From NCBI GenBank assembly GCA_016928195.1, contig JAFGLF010000044.1, forward strand, positions 62,001 through 126,000: DNA of 64,000 bases. The letters are read 5' to 3'. This document shows positions 1 through 7,878 of the stretch, piece after piece (the stretch's first letter is position 1; each line of letters opens with the position of its first letter). A model generated the notes under the pieces. The model worked only from the letters and a program-made list of their open reading frames with translations, was not told where the DNA came from and did not search any database. Source of the stretch: Elusimicrobiota bacterium. GTDB taxonomy: Bacteria; Elusimicrobiota; UBA8919. Position numbers and translations under genes: made by a program.

Positions 1-1
1 A

Positions 2-82
2 TTTAAAATAGTTTTTGATGCCATAAAAGCATTAATAACACCGCCGGTACCAAAAAGAAAAAAGATAGGATTTTTATCATAA
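2..82 (+). CDS. C-terminal end of an unidentified protein (cut by window start)
   Basis: An open frame enters from the left edge and ends at TAA 80-82. It gives about 26 residues ending in PVPKRKKIGFLS. The basic, proline-containing tail is compatible with the end of a glycosyltransferase or radical SAM protein, but too little is visible to assign a family. It lies 19 nt before the next gene and on the same strand, so it is probably the preceding gene of the same operon. Confidence 0.4.
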   Translation, partial: FKIVFDAIKALITPPVPKRKKIGFLS

Positions 83-101
83 AAGGAAAACTTATTATAC
101 T

Positions 102-1487
102 ATGAAAACATTGTTGGTTTTACTGAAACAGCAACATAAGTTTTACTGGAACGTGGAGGAAGCGGAATACGGCCTCCAGAGGTACCAGCCGCTCGGGTTA
201 CTGTATGTGGCTGCCTCTTTGGAAAAATACGGCGTTGAAGCTGACGTACTGGACCAGTCAGTGGACGGATTTTCAGGAACAAGTTTAATAGACAAACTAA
301 AAAACGAGAAATATGATTTTGTGGGTTTCTATTCAGATTCTACCTTAAAAAATACCGTCTGCGAGTATGTTAAATTTATAAAAAACACTTTAAATATTCC
401 TATTGTTGTCGGCGGGCCCGGAACACTGAACAACAAGGCATTCTTTGATGCGGGATGCGACATTATCTGCAACGGCGAGGGGGAATTTACCGCCTGCGAA
501 ATCGTTGATTATCTTAAAGGAAAGAAACAGTTAAGCGAAATAAAAGGTATCTCTTTTCGCAAGGACGGCAAGATTATCAACAATGAACCAAGGGAACTTA
601 TACCGAATCTGGATGTACTGCCCTTTCCGGACAGGGAGAAAATGAAATTCGACGAATATTACGATTTCCATAAATTCACGATGCGCACCCCGTTTACAAG
701 CTTAATAACATCCCGCGGATGCCCCAACAACTGCTCATTCTGTACGTCGCATGTATTCTGGAAAAGAAAGGTAAGGTCAAGGAGTCCGGAAAACATAGCA
801 AAAGAACTGGAAGAAATACTTGAAAAACACAAACTGAAATATATCTACTTCCTCGATGAAAACTTCGGGTTAAATATGAACTGGCTGTTTGACTTTTGCA
901 ACCTGCTTATAAAGAAAAACTACGGTTTTCACTGGTGCTGTGCAATCAATCCTTTCAGTTTTAAGGGACGCAAGCAGGAAGCAATAGAAATAATGAAAAA
1001 AGCAGGTTGTGACCATATGATACTGGGACTGCAGTCGGCAGTACCCCAAATCCTTAAAAACATCAACAGGTCTCCTCAACAGCCGGAAGCAGCAGCGGAA
1101 ACCATAAGGATATGCAAAGAGATGGGAATACTTATACAGCTTGAGATGATTTTCGGGCTTCCGGGCGACACAGAGGAAACAATAAAACAAAGTATTGATT
1201 ATACTATTGCTACAGACCCTCATATCTCAGGATTTTTTGCATTGACGGTTTTGGAAGGTTCTGAAATAGAAGAAAAATACGGGCATAACAATGTCTGTTC
1301 TCTTTCCAAAGAACGTGTGGACGAATTATGTTCGCTGGCATCAAGAAAATTCTATACACGGCCCGGTAAAATTCTGGAACTGTTAATGTTTATAATAAAA
1401 AATAATCCAAAATGGCTCGGCCGTGCTGTTCAATGTCTGCCGTTTATTCTTTCTGTAGCAGGGCTGAAGCAGAGGACAACGAAATGA
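102..1487 (+). CDS. B12-binding domain radical SAM protein
   Basis: The 461-residue protein has the two-domain layout of cobalamin-dependent radical SAM enzymes (BchE/PhpK type). Residues about 1-150 form a B12-binding-like Rossmann domain with GLLYVAASLEKYG and VVGGPGTLNN. The radical SAM core follows with C207, C211 and C214 in RGCPNNCSFC, the CX3CX2C ligand set for the [4Fe-4S] cluster. It should cleave S-adenosylmethionine and carry out a methyl transfer or radical rearrangement; the substrate cannot be read from the sequence. The gene sits at the head of a polysaccharide locus and overlaps the next gene by ATGA, so a role in modifying a sugar or lipid-linked intermediate is an inference. 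Confidence 0.85.
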   Translation: MKTLLVLLKQQHKFYWNVEEAEYGLQRYQPLGLLYVAASLEKYGVEADVLDQSVDGFSGTSLIDKLKNEKYDFVGFYSDSTLKNTVCEYVKFIKNTLNIPIVVGGPGTLNNKAFFDAGCDIICNGEGEFTACEIVDYLKGKKQLSEIKGISFRKDGKIINNEPRELIPNLDVLPFPDREKMKFDEYYDFHKFTMRTPFTSLITSRGCPNNCSFCTSHVFWKRKVRSRSPENIAKELEEILEKHKLKYIYFLDENFGLNMNWLFDFCNLLIKKNYGFHWCCAINPFSFKGRKQEAIEIMKKAGCDHMILGLQSAVPQILKNINRSPQQPEAAAETIRICKEMGILIQLEMIFGLPGDTEETIKQSIDYTIATDPHISGFFALTVLEGSEIEEKYGHNNVCSLSKERVDELCSLASRKFYTRPGKILELLMFIIKNNPKWLGRAVQCLPFILSVAGLKQRTTK

Positions 1488-2005
1488 GAACCTATAAAAG
1501 TCATGGTACAGGAAAATTCAGCAGGAAATCTTTCAGGAAAATCGGAAAAAACGTTATTTTTGAAAGAGGCGTAATGGTTTTTCACCCTGAAAACATCGAA
1601 ATAGGCAGTAATGTATACATAGGGCACAACGCATTCTTAAAGGGCTACTACAAAAACTCAATGAAGATAGGCAGTAATACATGGATAGGACAGGGTGTGT
1701 TCCTTCACAGCGGGGGCGGAATCAGAATCGGAAACTATGTCGGCATAGGGCCCTTTGTAAAAATCATAACGCTTCAGCATGTAGTTGACAGGGATATATC
1801 CCGTCCCATTATCACACGGGAACAGATTTATGAAGAGACAGTACTTGAAGACGGATGCGACATAGGGACAGGGGCAATCATACTGCCGGGAATAAGGATA
1901 GGCAGGGACAGCGTTGTAGGTGCGGGAAGTGTAGTAACAAAAGACGTACCGCCTTATTCCATAGTTGCAGGCAACCCTGCAAAACTTTTACGAAAAAGAA
2001 AATAA
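1484..2005 (+). CDS. left-handed beta-helix acyltransferase (WbbJ/CysE-like)
   Basis: The start is placed at ATG 1484, which overlaps the upstream TGA as ATGA. A longer frame from 1412 would only add residues read out of frame from the upstream gene. The 173-residue protein shows repeated hexapeptides such as IGSNVYIG, IGSNTWIG and IGRDSVVGAGSVV, the mark of trimeric left-handed beta-helix O- or N-acetyltransferases. The tail VAGNPAKLLRKRK is the usual end of this family. It probably moves an acetyl or other acyl group from CoA to a sugar. Translational coupling to the radical SAM gene suggests they act in the same pathway. Confidence 0.85.
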   Translation: MRTYKSHGTGKFSRKSFRKIGKNVIFERGVMVFHPENIEIGSNVYIGHNAFLKGYYKNSMKIGSNTWIGQGVFLHSGGGIRIGNYVGIGPFVKIITLQHVVDRDISRPIITREQIYEETVLEDGCDIGTGAIILPGIRIGRDSVVGAGSVVTKDVPPYSIVAGNPAKLLRKRK

Positions 2006-2144
2006 TACCGCAGATTACGCTGAATCCCGCCAAGGCGGGACGCAGATTACACTGAAACCTTTGTTTTTTTCTGTGGCCTCAGCGAAAATTCTGCGACCTC
2101 TGCGGTACAGTAGTTCTCTGCGGTCTCAGCGGAAGGAAGTTATT
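2006..2144 (+). repeat. intergenic repeat element, GATTACGC family
   Basis: The gap is filled by words of the GCAGATTACGC / CTGCGGTCTCAGCGG type found in several other gaps of the window. It contains the palindrome CCCGCCAAGGCGGG near 2027-2040. The first half carries GCAGATTAC words and the second half CTGCG(A/G)(T/C)CTC words. The last bases, GCGGAAGGAAG at 2129-2139, act as the Shine-Dalgarno sequence of the next gene. Confidence 0.75.
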
Positions 2145-3269
2145 ATGAAAAAGATTCCTATAACGGTACCATATCTTTCAAATAAGGAGTCGGAAGCTGC
2201 TGCACGGGTTGTCCGGTCTAAATGGGTGAACCAGGGACCTATGGTTGAACAGTTCGAACAGGCGGTCTCGCGCTTTGTTAAATCAAAGTATGCAGTAGCA
2301 ACCAGTTCCGGTACCTCTGCACTTCATATAGCACTGCTTCTGGCAGGCATAAAACCGAATGACGAGGTAATACTACCTTCATTCACTTTTATAGCAACAG
2401 TCAACAACATTATTCATCTCGGTGCTGTTCCGGTATTTGTGGATATTGACCCTAAAACCTACAATCTGGATCCAAAAAAGGTTGAAGAATGCATTAATCA
2501 TAAAATTCGAAATTCGAAATTCGGAATTCGAAATTTAAAAGCCATTATGCCGGTACATCAGATAGGTCTGCCTGCGGAGATGAAACATATCTTAAAAACA
2601 GCAAAAAAATACAATCTCCGCATAATAGAGGATGCCGCCTGTGCACTCGGAGCTGAATACAACGGAAAGAAAATAGGTTCGATAAGCGGGCTGACCTGTT
2701 TCAGTTTTCATCCGAGGAAAATAATTACAACAGGCGAGGGCGGAATGATTACAACAGATAATAAAAACCTGTACGAAAAAGCAAAATCTTACAGGTCGCA
2801 CGGCGTTTCCGGTTCGGGCGAATACAACATACCGGGATTCAATTACAGAATGACGGATATCCAGGCAGCCATAGGCATAGAACAGATGAAAAAACTAAAA
2901 AATCTGATAACCAAAAGAGTCAAACTTGCAGAAAGGTACAATAAGGCGTTTGAAAATATAAAACATCTTGTAACACCTTATGTCCCTGCCGGCACTAAGC
3001 ATATATACCAGTCATATATGTTAAGAATAAAACAAAACTCCCAGAAAACAAGGGATGCCATAATGGGAAATCTGGAAAAAAAGGGGATTGCCGTCAGAAA
3101 AATATCAGCGGTACATATGGAACCGTATTACAGAAAAAATTTCAGGGGAACAAAATTACCGGTTACTGAACTCTGCCATAAAAACACGCTGATACTCCCG
3201 CTTTATCCGGAAATGACAGAAAAAGAACAGAACTATATAATTCAGAATTTAAAAAGCATATTAAAATAG
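2145..3269 (+). CDS. DegT/DnrJ/EryC1 family PLP-dependent sugar aminotransferase
   Basis: This should transfer an amino group to a keto nucleotide sugar. The 374-residue protein starts at ATG 2145, seven bases after GGAAGGAAG; an upstream in-frame start would translate the repeat. It shows the family hallmarks SSGTSALHIALLLAGI (PLP phosphate loop), EDAACALGAEYNGKKIG, and SFHPRKIITTGEGGM with the PLP lysine K192. The C-terminal part KHIYQSYMLRI is also typical. Residues about 120-131 (IRNSKFGIRN) are a repeat inserted in frame. With the Gfo/Idh/MocA dehydrogenase and the WbpD-like acetyltransferase downstream it could form a WbpB-WbpE-WbpD-like route to a 3-acetamido sugar. Confidence 0.9.
   Translation: MKKIPITVPYLSNKESEAAARVVRSKWVNQGPMVEQFEQAVSRFVKSKYAVATSSGTSALHIALLLAGIKPNDEVILPSFTFIATVNNIIHLGAVPVFVDIDPKTYNLDPKKVEECINHKIRNSKFGIRNLKAIMPVHQIGLPAEMKHILKTAKKYNLRIIEDAACALGAEYNGKKIGSISGLTCFSFHPRKIITTGEGGMITTDNKNLYEKAKSYRSHGVSGSGEYNIPGFNYRMTDIQAAIGIEQMKKLKNLITKRVKLAERYNKAFENIKHLVTPYVPAGTKHIYQSYMLRIKQNSQKTRDAIMGNLEKKGIAVRKISAVHMEPYYRKNFRGTKLPVTELCHKNTLILPLYPEMTEKEQNYIIQNLKSILK
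2503..2537 (+). repeat. TTCGAA repeat inside the aminotransferase gene
   Basis: Four near-copies of AAATTCG follow each other and form an imperfect palindrome of TTCGAA units. They encode IRNSKFGIRN between the helix KKVEECINHK and the strand LKAIMPVH, where family members normally have a short direct link. A related TTCGAATTTCGAA stretch lies between genes at 14918-14940. The copy keeps the reading frame. Confidence 0.75.
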
Positions 3270-3274
3270 GTTTA

Positions 3275-3386
3275 TACGGATGCATACAGATAAAAAGCAC
3301 AGATGAAAACAGATTTTAAATCTCTATTCGTTTGAATCCGCTCTTTCATCTGTCTGAATCTGCGTTTCTATCTGTTTGAATTTTAA
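3275..3386 (+). repeat. intergenic repeat element, CAGATTCAAACGG family
   Basis: The first half carries words like ACGGATGCATACAGAT and the second half their complements, TTTGAATCCG and ATCTGTCTGAATCTG, so the transcript can fold into a long imperfect hairpin. Close relatives lie at 17655-17750, 24311-24413 and 54740-54779. No Shine-Dalgarno is visible between it and the asparagine synthase ATG at 3390. Confidence 0.75.
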
Positions 3387-3389
3387 TTT

Positions 3390-5258
3390 ATGTGCGGAAT
3401 ATTCGGAAAAATAAATTTTGCTGCAAAAAACCGGATAAGCGAAAGCGAAATAAAAAATCCTCTTGAGTTAATGACCCACAGGGGACCGGACGAAGAAGGT
3501 ATATTTCTGGACAGGTACGCAGGTCTCGGAATTAAACGGCTTAAGATTATAGACATAAAAGGCGGACACCAGCCGATATTAAATGAAACCGGGGATATGG
3601 CAATTGTATATAACGGAGAAATCTACAATTACCTGGAACTCAGGGAAGACCTGCTAAAAAAAGGACACAGATTTAAAACAAAAAGCGATACCGAGGTTAT
3701 ACTGCATCTATACGAAGAATTCGGATATAAATGCCTTGAAAAACTGAACGGGATGTTTGCGTTTGCGATATGGGACAAAAAAAAAGAAGAACTTTTCGCA
3801 GCAAGGGACCATCTGGGGATTAAACCGCTCTTTTATTCCGTATCCAATGGCTCTTTTTATTTTGCTTCTGAGATAAAAACAATACTCTCGGATAAAACAA
3901 ACCCTGTTTCAGGGGAGATAGACACTCAGGCGCTAATAAACTATTTTTCATTTTATTACATATCATCCCCGTGGACAATTTACAAATCCATAAAACGGCT
4001 TAGTCCCGGACATTATATGGTTCTGAAAAAAGGAGAACCGGAAATAAGGCAATACTGGGATTCTTCTTTTAGAAATATAAAAATAAGCGAAAAAGAATAT
4101 ATTGCCGAAATAGAAAAAACTCTGCTGGATTCGGTAAAAAGACATCTTCAGAGCGAAGTCCCGCTGGGCGTATTCCTTTCAAGCGGTATGGATTCCACAT
4201 CCATTGTCGCAATGATGGGAAAACTCGGACAGAAAACAAAAACATATACCATAGGATACGAAAACGGCAGAACCTATAATGAAATCGACGAGGCAAAACT
4301 TGTTGCTGAAAAATATAATACAGAGCATTATGACTGTATCTTAAAGCCGAACCAACTGGAGGATTTTTTACCAGATATTATAGACCACCTTGCCGAACCG
4401 CACGGCGACTGGACGCAGGCAGCATTTTATTATCTGTCAAAACAGTCCAAAAAAGACATTACCGTGGTTCTTTCGGGTGCTGGCGGTGACGAACTTTTCG
4501 GCGGATATCCTACACTGACTGCTGCGAAAATTGCGGCGATGTATAAAAAGATACCTAAGCCGTTAAAACAGCTTATAACTTCGGCGGTTAATAAACTGCC
4601 GACTTCATACGACAGGTTAAGTTTTGATTTTAAAGCCAAATCCTTTGTTTCGGGCGCAGATATGACACCGGAAAAAGCCCATTTAAGATATAAGGAAATT
4701 TTTTCGGATAAAGAAAGAAAAAATCTTTTGAAATCAGAGTACAATTATAATCCGTTTGATGTCTTTGACCAGCATCTTAAAAACGTTGCAAGCGAAACTT
4801 TACTGAACCGGTTACTGCATCTCGATTTAAAGGTTTTTCTTCCGGACTGTGCATTGCAGGTAACGGATATAACGACAATGATGAACTCACAGGAATGCAG
4901 GGTTCCGTTTCTGGACAGGGAGATGGTAAAATTATCGGAAAAAATCCCTGCGGATATGAAACTGCGCGGATTTACGACAAAGTATATCCTGCGTAAGGCA
5001 TTAAAAAAGTATCTGCCGGAAAAAATAGCAAAGATGCCGAAAAAAGGGCTTGCCATGCCGACGGGATTCTGGCTGAAAAAGGAACTGAAAAATTTTATAT
5101 CAGATATTATTTCACAGGCAGAGAAGAAAAACAATGATTTTTTTGATTTCAATTATATAAAACGGATTCAAAAGGAACATAATGAAGGCAAGCGGGACAA
5201 TACGAGAAAATTGACCTGTTTAATTTCGTTTTTTCTATGGCAAAAAGCTTATCAATGA
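3390..5258 (+). CDS. asnB: asparagine synthase (glutamine-hydrolysing)
   Basis: This converts aspartate, or a related carboxylate, to the amide using glutamine nitrogen and ATP. The 622-residue length is normal for the AsnB family. Cys2 in MCGIFGKINF is the glutaminase nucleophile, followed by HRGPDEEG and the VYNGEIYNYLELR motif. The synthetase half carries the pyrophosphate loop LSSGMDSTSIVAM near residue 260 and SGAGGDELFGGYP. Inside polysaccharide loci such AsnB homologues often amidate sugar carboxylates or glycoconjugate acids instead of free aspartate, and that is equally possible here. A repeat lies directly before the gene and no clear ribosome site is visible. Confidence 0.9.
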   Translation: MCGIFGKINFAAKNRISESEIKNPLELMTHRGPDEEGIFLDRYAGLGIKRLKIIDIKGGHQPILNETGDMAIVYNGEIYNYLELREDLLKKGHRFKTKSDTEVILHLYEEFGYKCLEKLNGMFAFAIWDKKKEELFAARDHLGIKPLFYSVSNGSFYFASEIKTILSDKTNPVSGEIDTQALINYFSFYYISSPWTIYKSIKRLSPGHYMVLKKGEPEIRQYWDSSFRNIKISEKEYIAEIEKTLLDSVKRHLQSEVPLGVFLSSGMDSTSIVAMMGKLGQKTKTYTIGYENGRTYNEIDEAKLVAEKYNTEHYDCILKPNQLEDFLPDIIDHLAEPHGDWTQAAFYYLSKQSKKDITVVLSGAGGDELFGGYPTLTAAKIAAMYKKIPKPLKQLITSAVNKLPTSYDRLSFDFKAKSFVSGADMTPEKAHLRYKEIFSDKERKNLLKSEYNYNPFDVFDQHLKNVASETLLNRLLHLDLKVFLPDCALQVTDITTMMNSQECRVPFLDREMVKLSEKIPADMKLRGFTTKYILRKALKKYLPEKIAKMPKKGLAMPTGFWLKKELKNFISDIISQAEKKNNDFFDFNYIKRIQKEHNEGKRDNTRKLTCLISFFLWQKAYQ

Positions 5259-5311
5259 AATTATTATATTTATATTAGAAATAATATTTCTTTATAAGGA
5301 GGAAGGGCGGG

Positions 5312-6310
5312 GTGAAAAATATTGCTATTATCGGGTGCGGATACTGGGGCAAGAATCTTGTAAGAAACTTCTATAAACTGGGAGTGCTGAATACGGTCTG
5401 TGATTCTGACGATAACCTGCTGAACAAATTAAAGGAAAATTACCCGGATATAAAATGTGAAAAAAACTTCAATAAAATCCTGTCGGACAAAAACATTGCC
5501 GGTGTGGTAATCTCAACCCCTGCTTCGTCACATTACGAACTTGTAAAAAAATCGCTTGAAAACGGAAAAAATGTCTTGGTGGAAAAACCTTTTACCACTT
5601 CGGTAAAAGAGGCGGAAGAACTGGTAAAACTTGCAAAGAACAAGAAACTAATCTTAATGGTCGGCTTTACGTTTCTTTATAATGCGGCAGTAATAAAAGT
5701 AAAGGAGATTATTGATTCCGGGGAACTGGGCGACATCTATTATGTATGTTCACAGCGTTTAAACCTCGGCATCGTAAGAAAAGACGTCAACGCATGGTGG
5801 AACCTCGCACCTCATGACGTTTCTATAATACTTTACTGGATTTCCCAGAAAGTAAAATTCGTAAGCGGATTCGGGATTTCCTTTCTTCAGAAGGGAATCG
5901 AGGATGTAGTAACCGCAAACATAAAATTTGATAACCTTCCCGCTGCATTTATACATGTTTCGTGGCTTAATCCCAGCAAGGTAAGGCAGATGGCTGTAAT
6001 AGGTTCAAAAAAAATGGCTATATATGACGATGTTTCTACTGACAGGAAGGTCCAGGTTTACGATAAAGGCGTTGATAAATTCGAAGATTTCAATTCTTTC
6101 GACCAGTTTCAGCTTATCCATAGGGCGGGCGATGTTTATGTGCCAAAAATCGATTTTAAGGAACCTCTGGAAATAGAAGCGAAACATTTTGTTGACTGTA
6201 TAAAAAATAAAAAACAACCTTTTACGTCGGGCGAAAAATCATTGCCTGTCGTAAATGTTCTTGAAGGTGTAGAAAAATCAATAAAACAGGGGAAAACAAT
6301 CAATCTATGA
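5312..6310 (+). CDS. Gfo/Idh/MocA family oxidoreductase (WlbA/WbpB-like)
   Basis: An NAD-dependent sugar dehydrogenase of 332 residues starts at GTG 5312 behind AAGGAGGA. The Rossmann loop GCGYWG is at residues 8-13, and the EKP motif (E91-K92-P93, EKPFTTS) marks the second conserved part of the family. HDVSIILYWI supplies the usual active-site histidine region. It overlaps the next gene, whose product is a WbpD-like acetyltransferase; this pairing is standard in pathways to UDP-2,3-diacetamido uronic acids, where the dehydrogenase oxidises C3 before transamination. The exact sugar is an inference. The stretch GGGCGGGGTG just before and into the start resembles repeat ends elsewhere in the window. 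Confidence 0.88.
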   Translation: MKNIAIIGCGYWGKNLVRNFYKLGVLNTVCDSDDNLLNKLKENYPDIKCEKNFNKILSDKNIAGVVISTPASSHYELVKKSLENGKNVLVEKPFTTSVKEAEELVKLAKNKKLILMVGFTFLYNAAVIKVKEIIDSGELGDIYYVCSQRLNLGIVRKDVNAWWNLAPHDVSIILYWISQKVKFVSGFGISFLQKGIEDVVTANIKFDNLPAAFIHVSWLNPSKVRQMAVIGSKKMAIYDDVSTDRKVQVYDKGVDKFEDFNSFDQFQLIHRAGDVYVPKIDFKEPLEIEAKHFVDCIKNKKQPFTSGEKSLPVVNVLEGVEKSIKQGKTINL

Positions 6311-6345
6311 CGACCTCGCGGTCTATTAGAAAGGTAGGTGGTGGG

Positions 6346-6921
6346 GTGAAAAAATTCTTTGTTCACAAATCAAGTTATGTAGGGGAAGGTGTCAGGATAG
6401 GCGAGGGCACATCAGTGTGGTATTTCTGCCATATTGCCAAAGGCGCAAAAATAGGAAAAAACTGTAATATCGGCCAGAATGTCTACATAGACAAAAATGT
6501 AACTATAGGCGATAATGTGAAAATTCAGAACAATGTCTCGGTTTATCTCGGCGTAACCATCGAAGACGGTGCATTTCTGGGACCTTCATGCGTTTTCACT
6601 AATGTAAAAAATCCCCGGTCGCTGTATCCCAAAAAAACAAGCGAGTATTCAAAAACAAATGTGGGAAAAGGGGCAACAATCGGGGCAAATGCCACTATAG
6701 TATGCGGGAACACCGTCGGCCGTCATTCATTTATAGGAGCCGGCTCGGTTGTTACCAAAAATGTGCCCGATTATGCTCTGGTTGTCGGAAACCCTGCCAG
6801 ACATATCGGCTGGCTGTGCAGATGCGGAAATAAAATTTCATTTAATAAAGCAGTTTCAAGATGCAAAAAATGCGGTTTGAGTTATACAAAAAGTAAGAAT
6901 ACAATAAATATTAAAAAGTGA
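6346..6921 (+). CDS. WbpD/WlbB-like sugar N-acetyltransferase with zinc-ribbon tail
   Basis: A left-handed beta-helix acyltransferase with hexapeptides IGKNCNIGQNVYID, IGDNVKIQNNVSV and IGANATIVCGN. The C-terminal part holds CRCGN and CKKCG, a zinc-ribbon-like pair often seen in this subfamily. I place the start at GTG 6346 (191 residues) because KKFFVHKSSYVGEG matches the usual N-terminus and AGGTGG lies upstream. An ATG at 6307, overlapping the previous stop as ATGA, would add 13 residues (MTTSRSIRKVGGG) coded by a small GACC-TCGC-GGTC hairpin. It probably acetylates the 3-amino group of a UDP-sugar made by the neighbouring dehydrogenase and DegT aminotransferase. Confidence 0.87.
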   Translation: MKKFFVHKSSYVGEGVRIGEGTSVWYFCHIAKGAKIGKNCNIGQNVYIDKNVTIGDNVKIQNNVSVYLGVTIEDGAFLGPSCVFTNVKNPRSLYPKKTSEYSKTNVGKGATIGANATIVCGNTVGRHSFIGAGSVVTKNVPDYALVVGNPARHIGWLCRCGNKISFNKAVSRCKKCGLSYTKSKNTINIKK

Positions 6922-6933
6922 TAGGAGAATTAA

Positions 6934-7878
6934 ATGTACAGAGAAAAATCAATCGCGCTGGTAATACCGGCAAGGAACGAGGAAAAACTTATACTGCAGA
7001 CATTAAGAAGTGTCCCTGAATTTGTAGACAGGATATACGTAATCGATGACGGTTCCAGGGATGATACTGGTAAATATGTCAGTGACCATCCCGACAAAAG
7101 GGTTGCTCTGTTTACGCATCCGAAGTCCCGGGGTCCGGGCGCAGCAATAATAACAGGTTATAAGAAAGCAATAGAGGAAAATTTTGATGTTGTTGTTGTC
7201 TGCGGAGGGGATAATCAGATGCCGCTTGACCAGATGACAGATTTAATAGATCCGGTAATTGACGGGAAAGCCGATTATGCAAAAGGCAACAGGTTTATGG
7301 AAGGCGGACAGAAATTATCAGATATGCCGTGGAACCGGGTTCTTGGAAATACAATAATTTCGATTCTGACAAAAATTGCATCGGGTTATTATAAAATATT
7401 CGATGTTGTTGACGGTTATACTGCGATAAATAAAAAAGCTCTCCGTGCAATCGACTGGGACAGAGCATGGAAGAAATACGGTTATCCCATGGACTTTCTC
7501 GTCCGGATGAACATATATAAATTCAGGGTTATGGACATTCCGCGCAGAACCATATATCTTGAAGGCGCCAGACAGTCGCAGATAAAAGGGTTTTCCTATG
7601 CTGTCTGGGTTTCGCCTATGCTTCTGAAGAACTTTTTTTACCGCCTTTACAAAAGATACCTGATAGGCGACTTCCATCCTTTAATATTTATGTACATTGC
7701 CGGATTAATTTTAATGCTTTTGGGTCTTTTTGTGGGGATAGTCATTATCATAGGCAAACTGAGCGGAGTAATGCCTACGGGCGCTACTGCAATCCTGTCC
7801 GCACTGCTTCTGATTTTCGGCGGACAATTGTTCCTTTTTGGGATGCTGTTTGATATGTCAGAGGAAAATAAAAAATGA
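6934..7878 (+). CDS. family 2 glycosyltransferase with C-terminal membrane anchor
   Basis: The 314-residue protein has a GT-A fold N-terminus of the DPM1/polyprenyl-phosphate glycosyltransferase type: VIPARNEEKLILQTLRSV, the donor-binding IDDGSRDDT (D38-D39) and CGGDNQMP near residue 92. Two hydrophobic helices near residues 246-270 and 282-305 anchor it in the inner membrane. It probably moves a sugar from a nucleotide sugar to undecaprenyl phosphate or to a lipid-linked chain. AGGAG lies just before ATG 6934. Its stop overlaps the next start (ATGA), so it is coupled to the carbamoyltransferase. Confidence 0.88.
   Translation: MYREKSIALVIPARNEEKLILQTLRSVPEFVDRIYVIDDGSRDDTGKYVSDHPDKRVALFTHPKSRGPGAAIITGYKKAIEENFDVVVVCGGDNQMPLDQMTDLIDPVIDGKADYAKGNRFMEGGQKLSDMPWNRVLGNTIISILTKIASGYYKIFDVVDGYTAINKKALRAIDWDRAWKKYGYPMDFLVRMNIYKFRVMDIPRRTIYLEGARQSQIKGFSYAVWVSPMLLKNFFYRLYKRYLIGDFHPLIFMYIAGLILMLLGLFVGIVIIIGKLSGVMPTGATAILSALLLIFGGQLFLFGMLFDMSEENKK

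Noticed and set aside
5262-5300. AT-rich imperfect inverted repeat between asnB and the oxidoreductase gene as terminator or promoter
   Set aside because: The arms are mismatched, composition alone can explain them, and no -35 box at the right distance is present.
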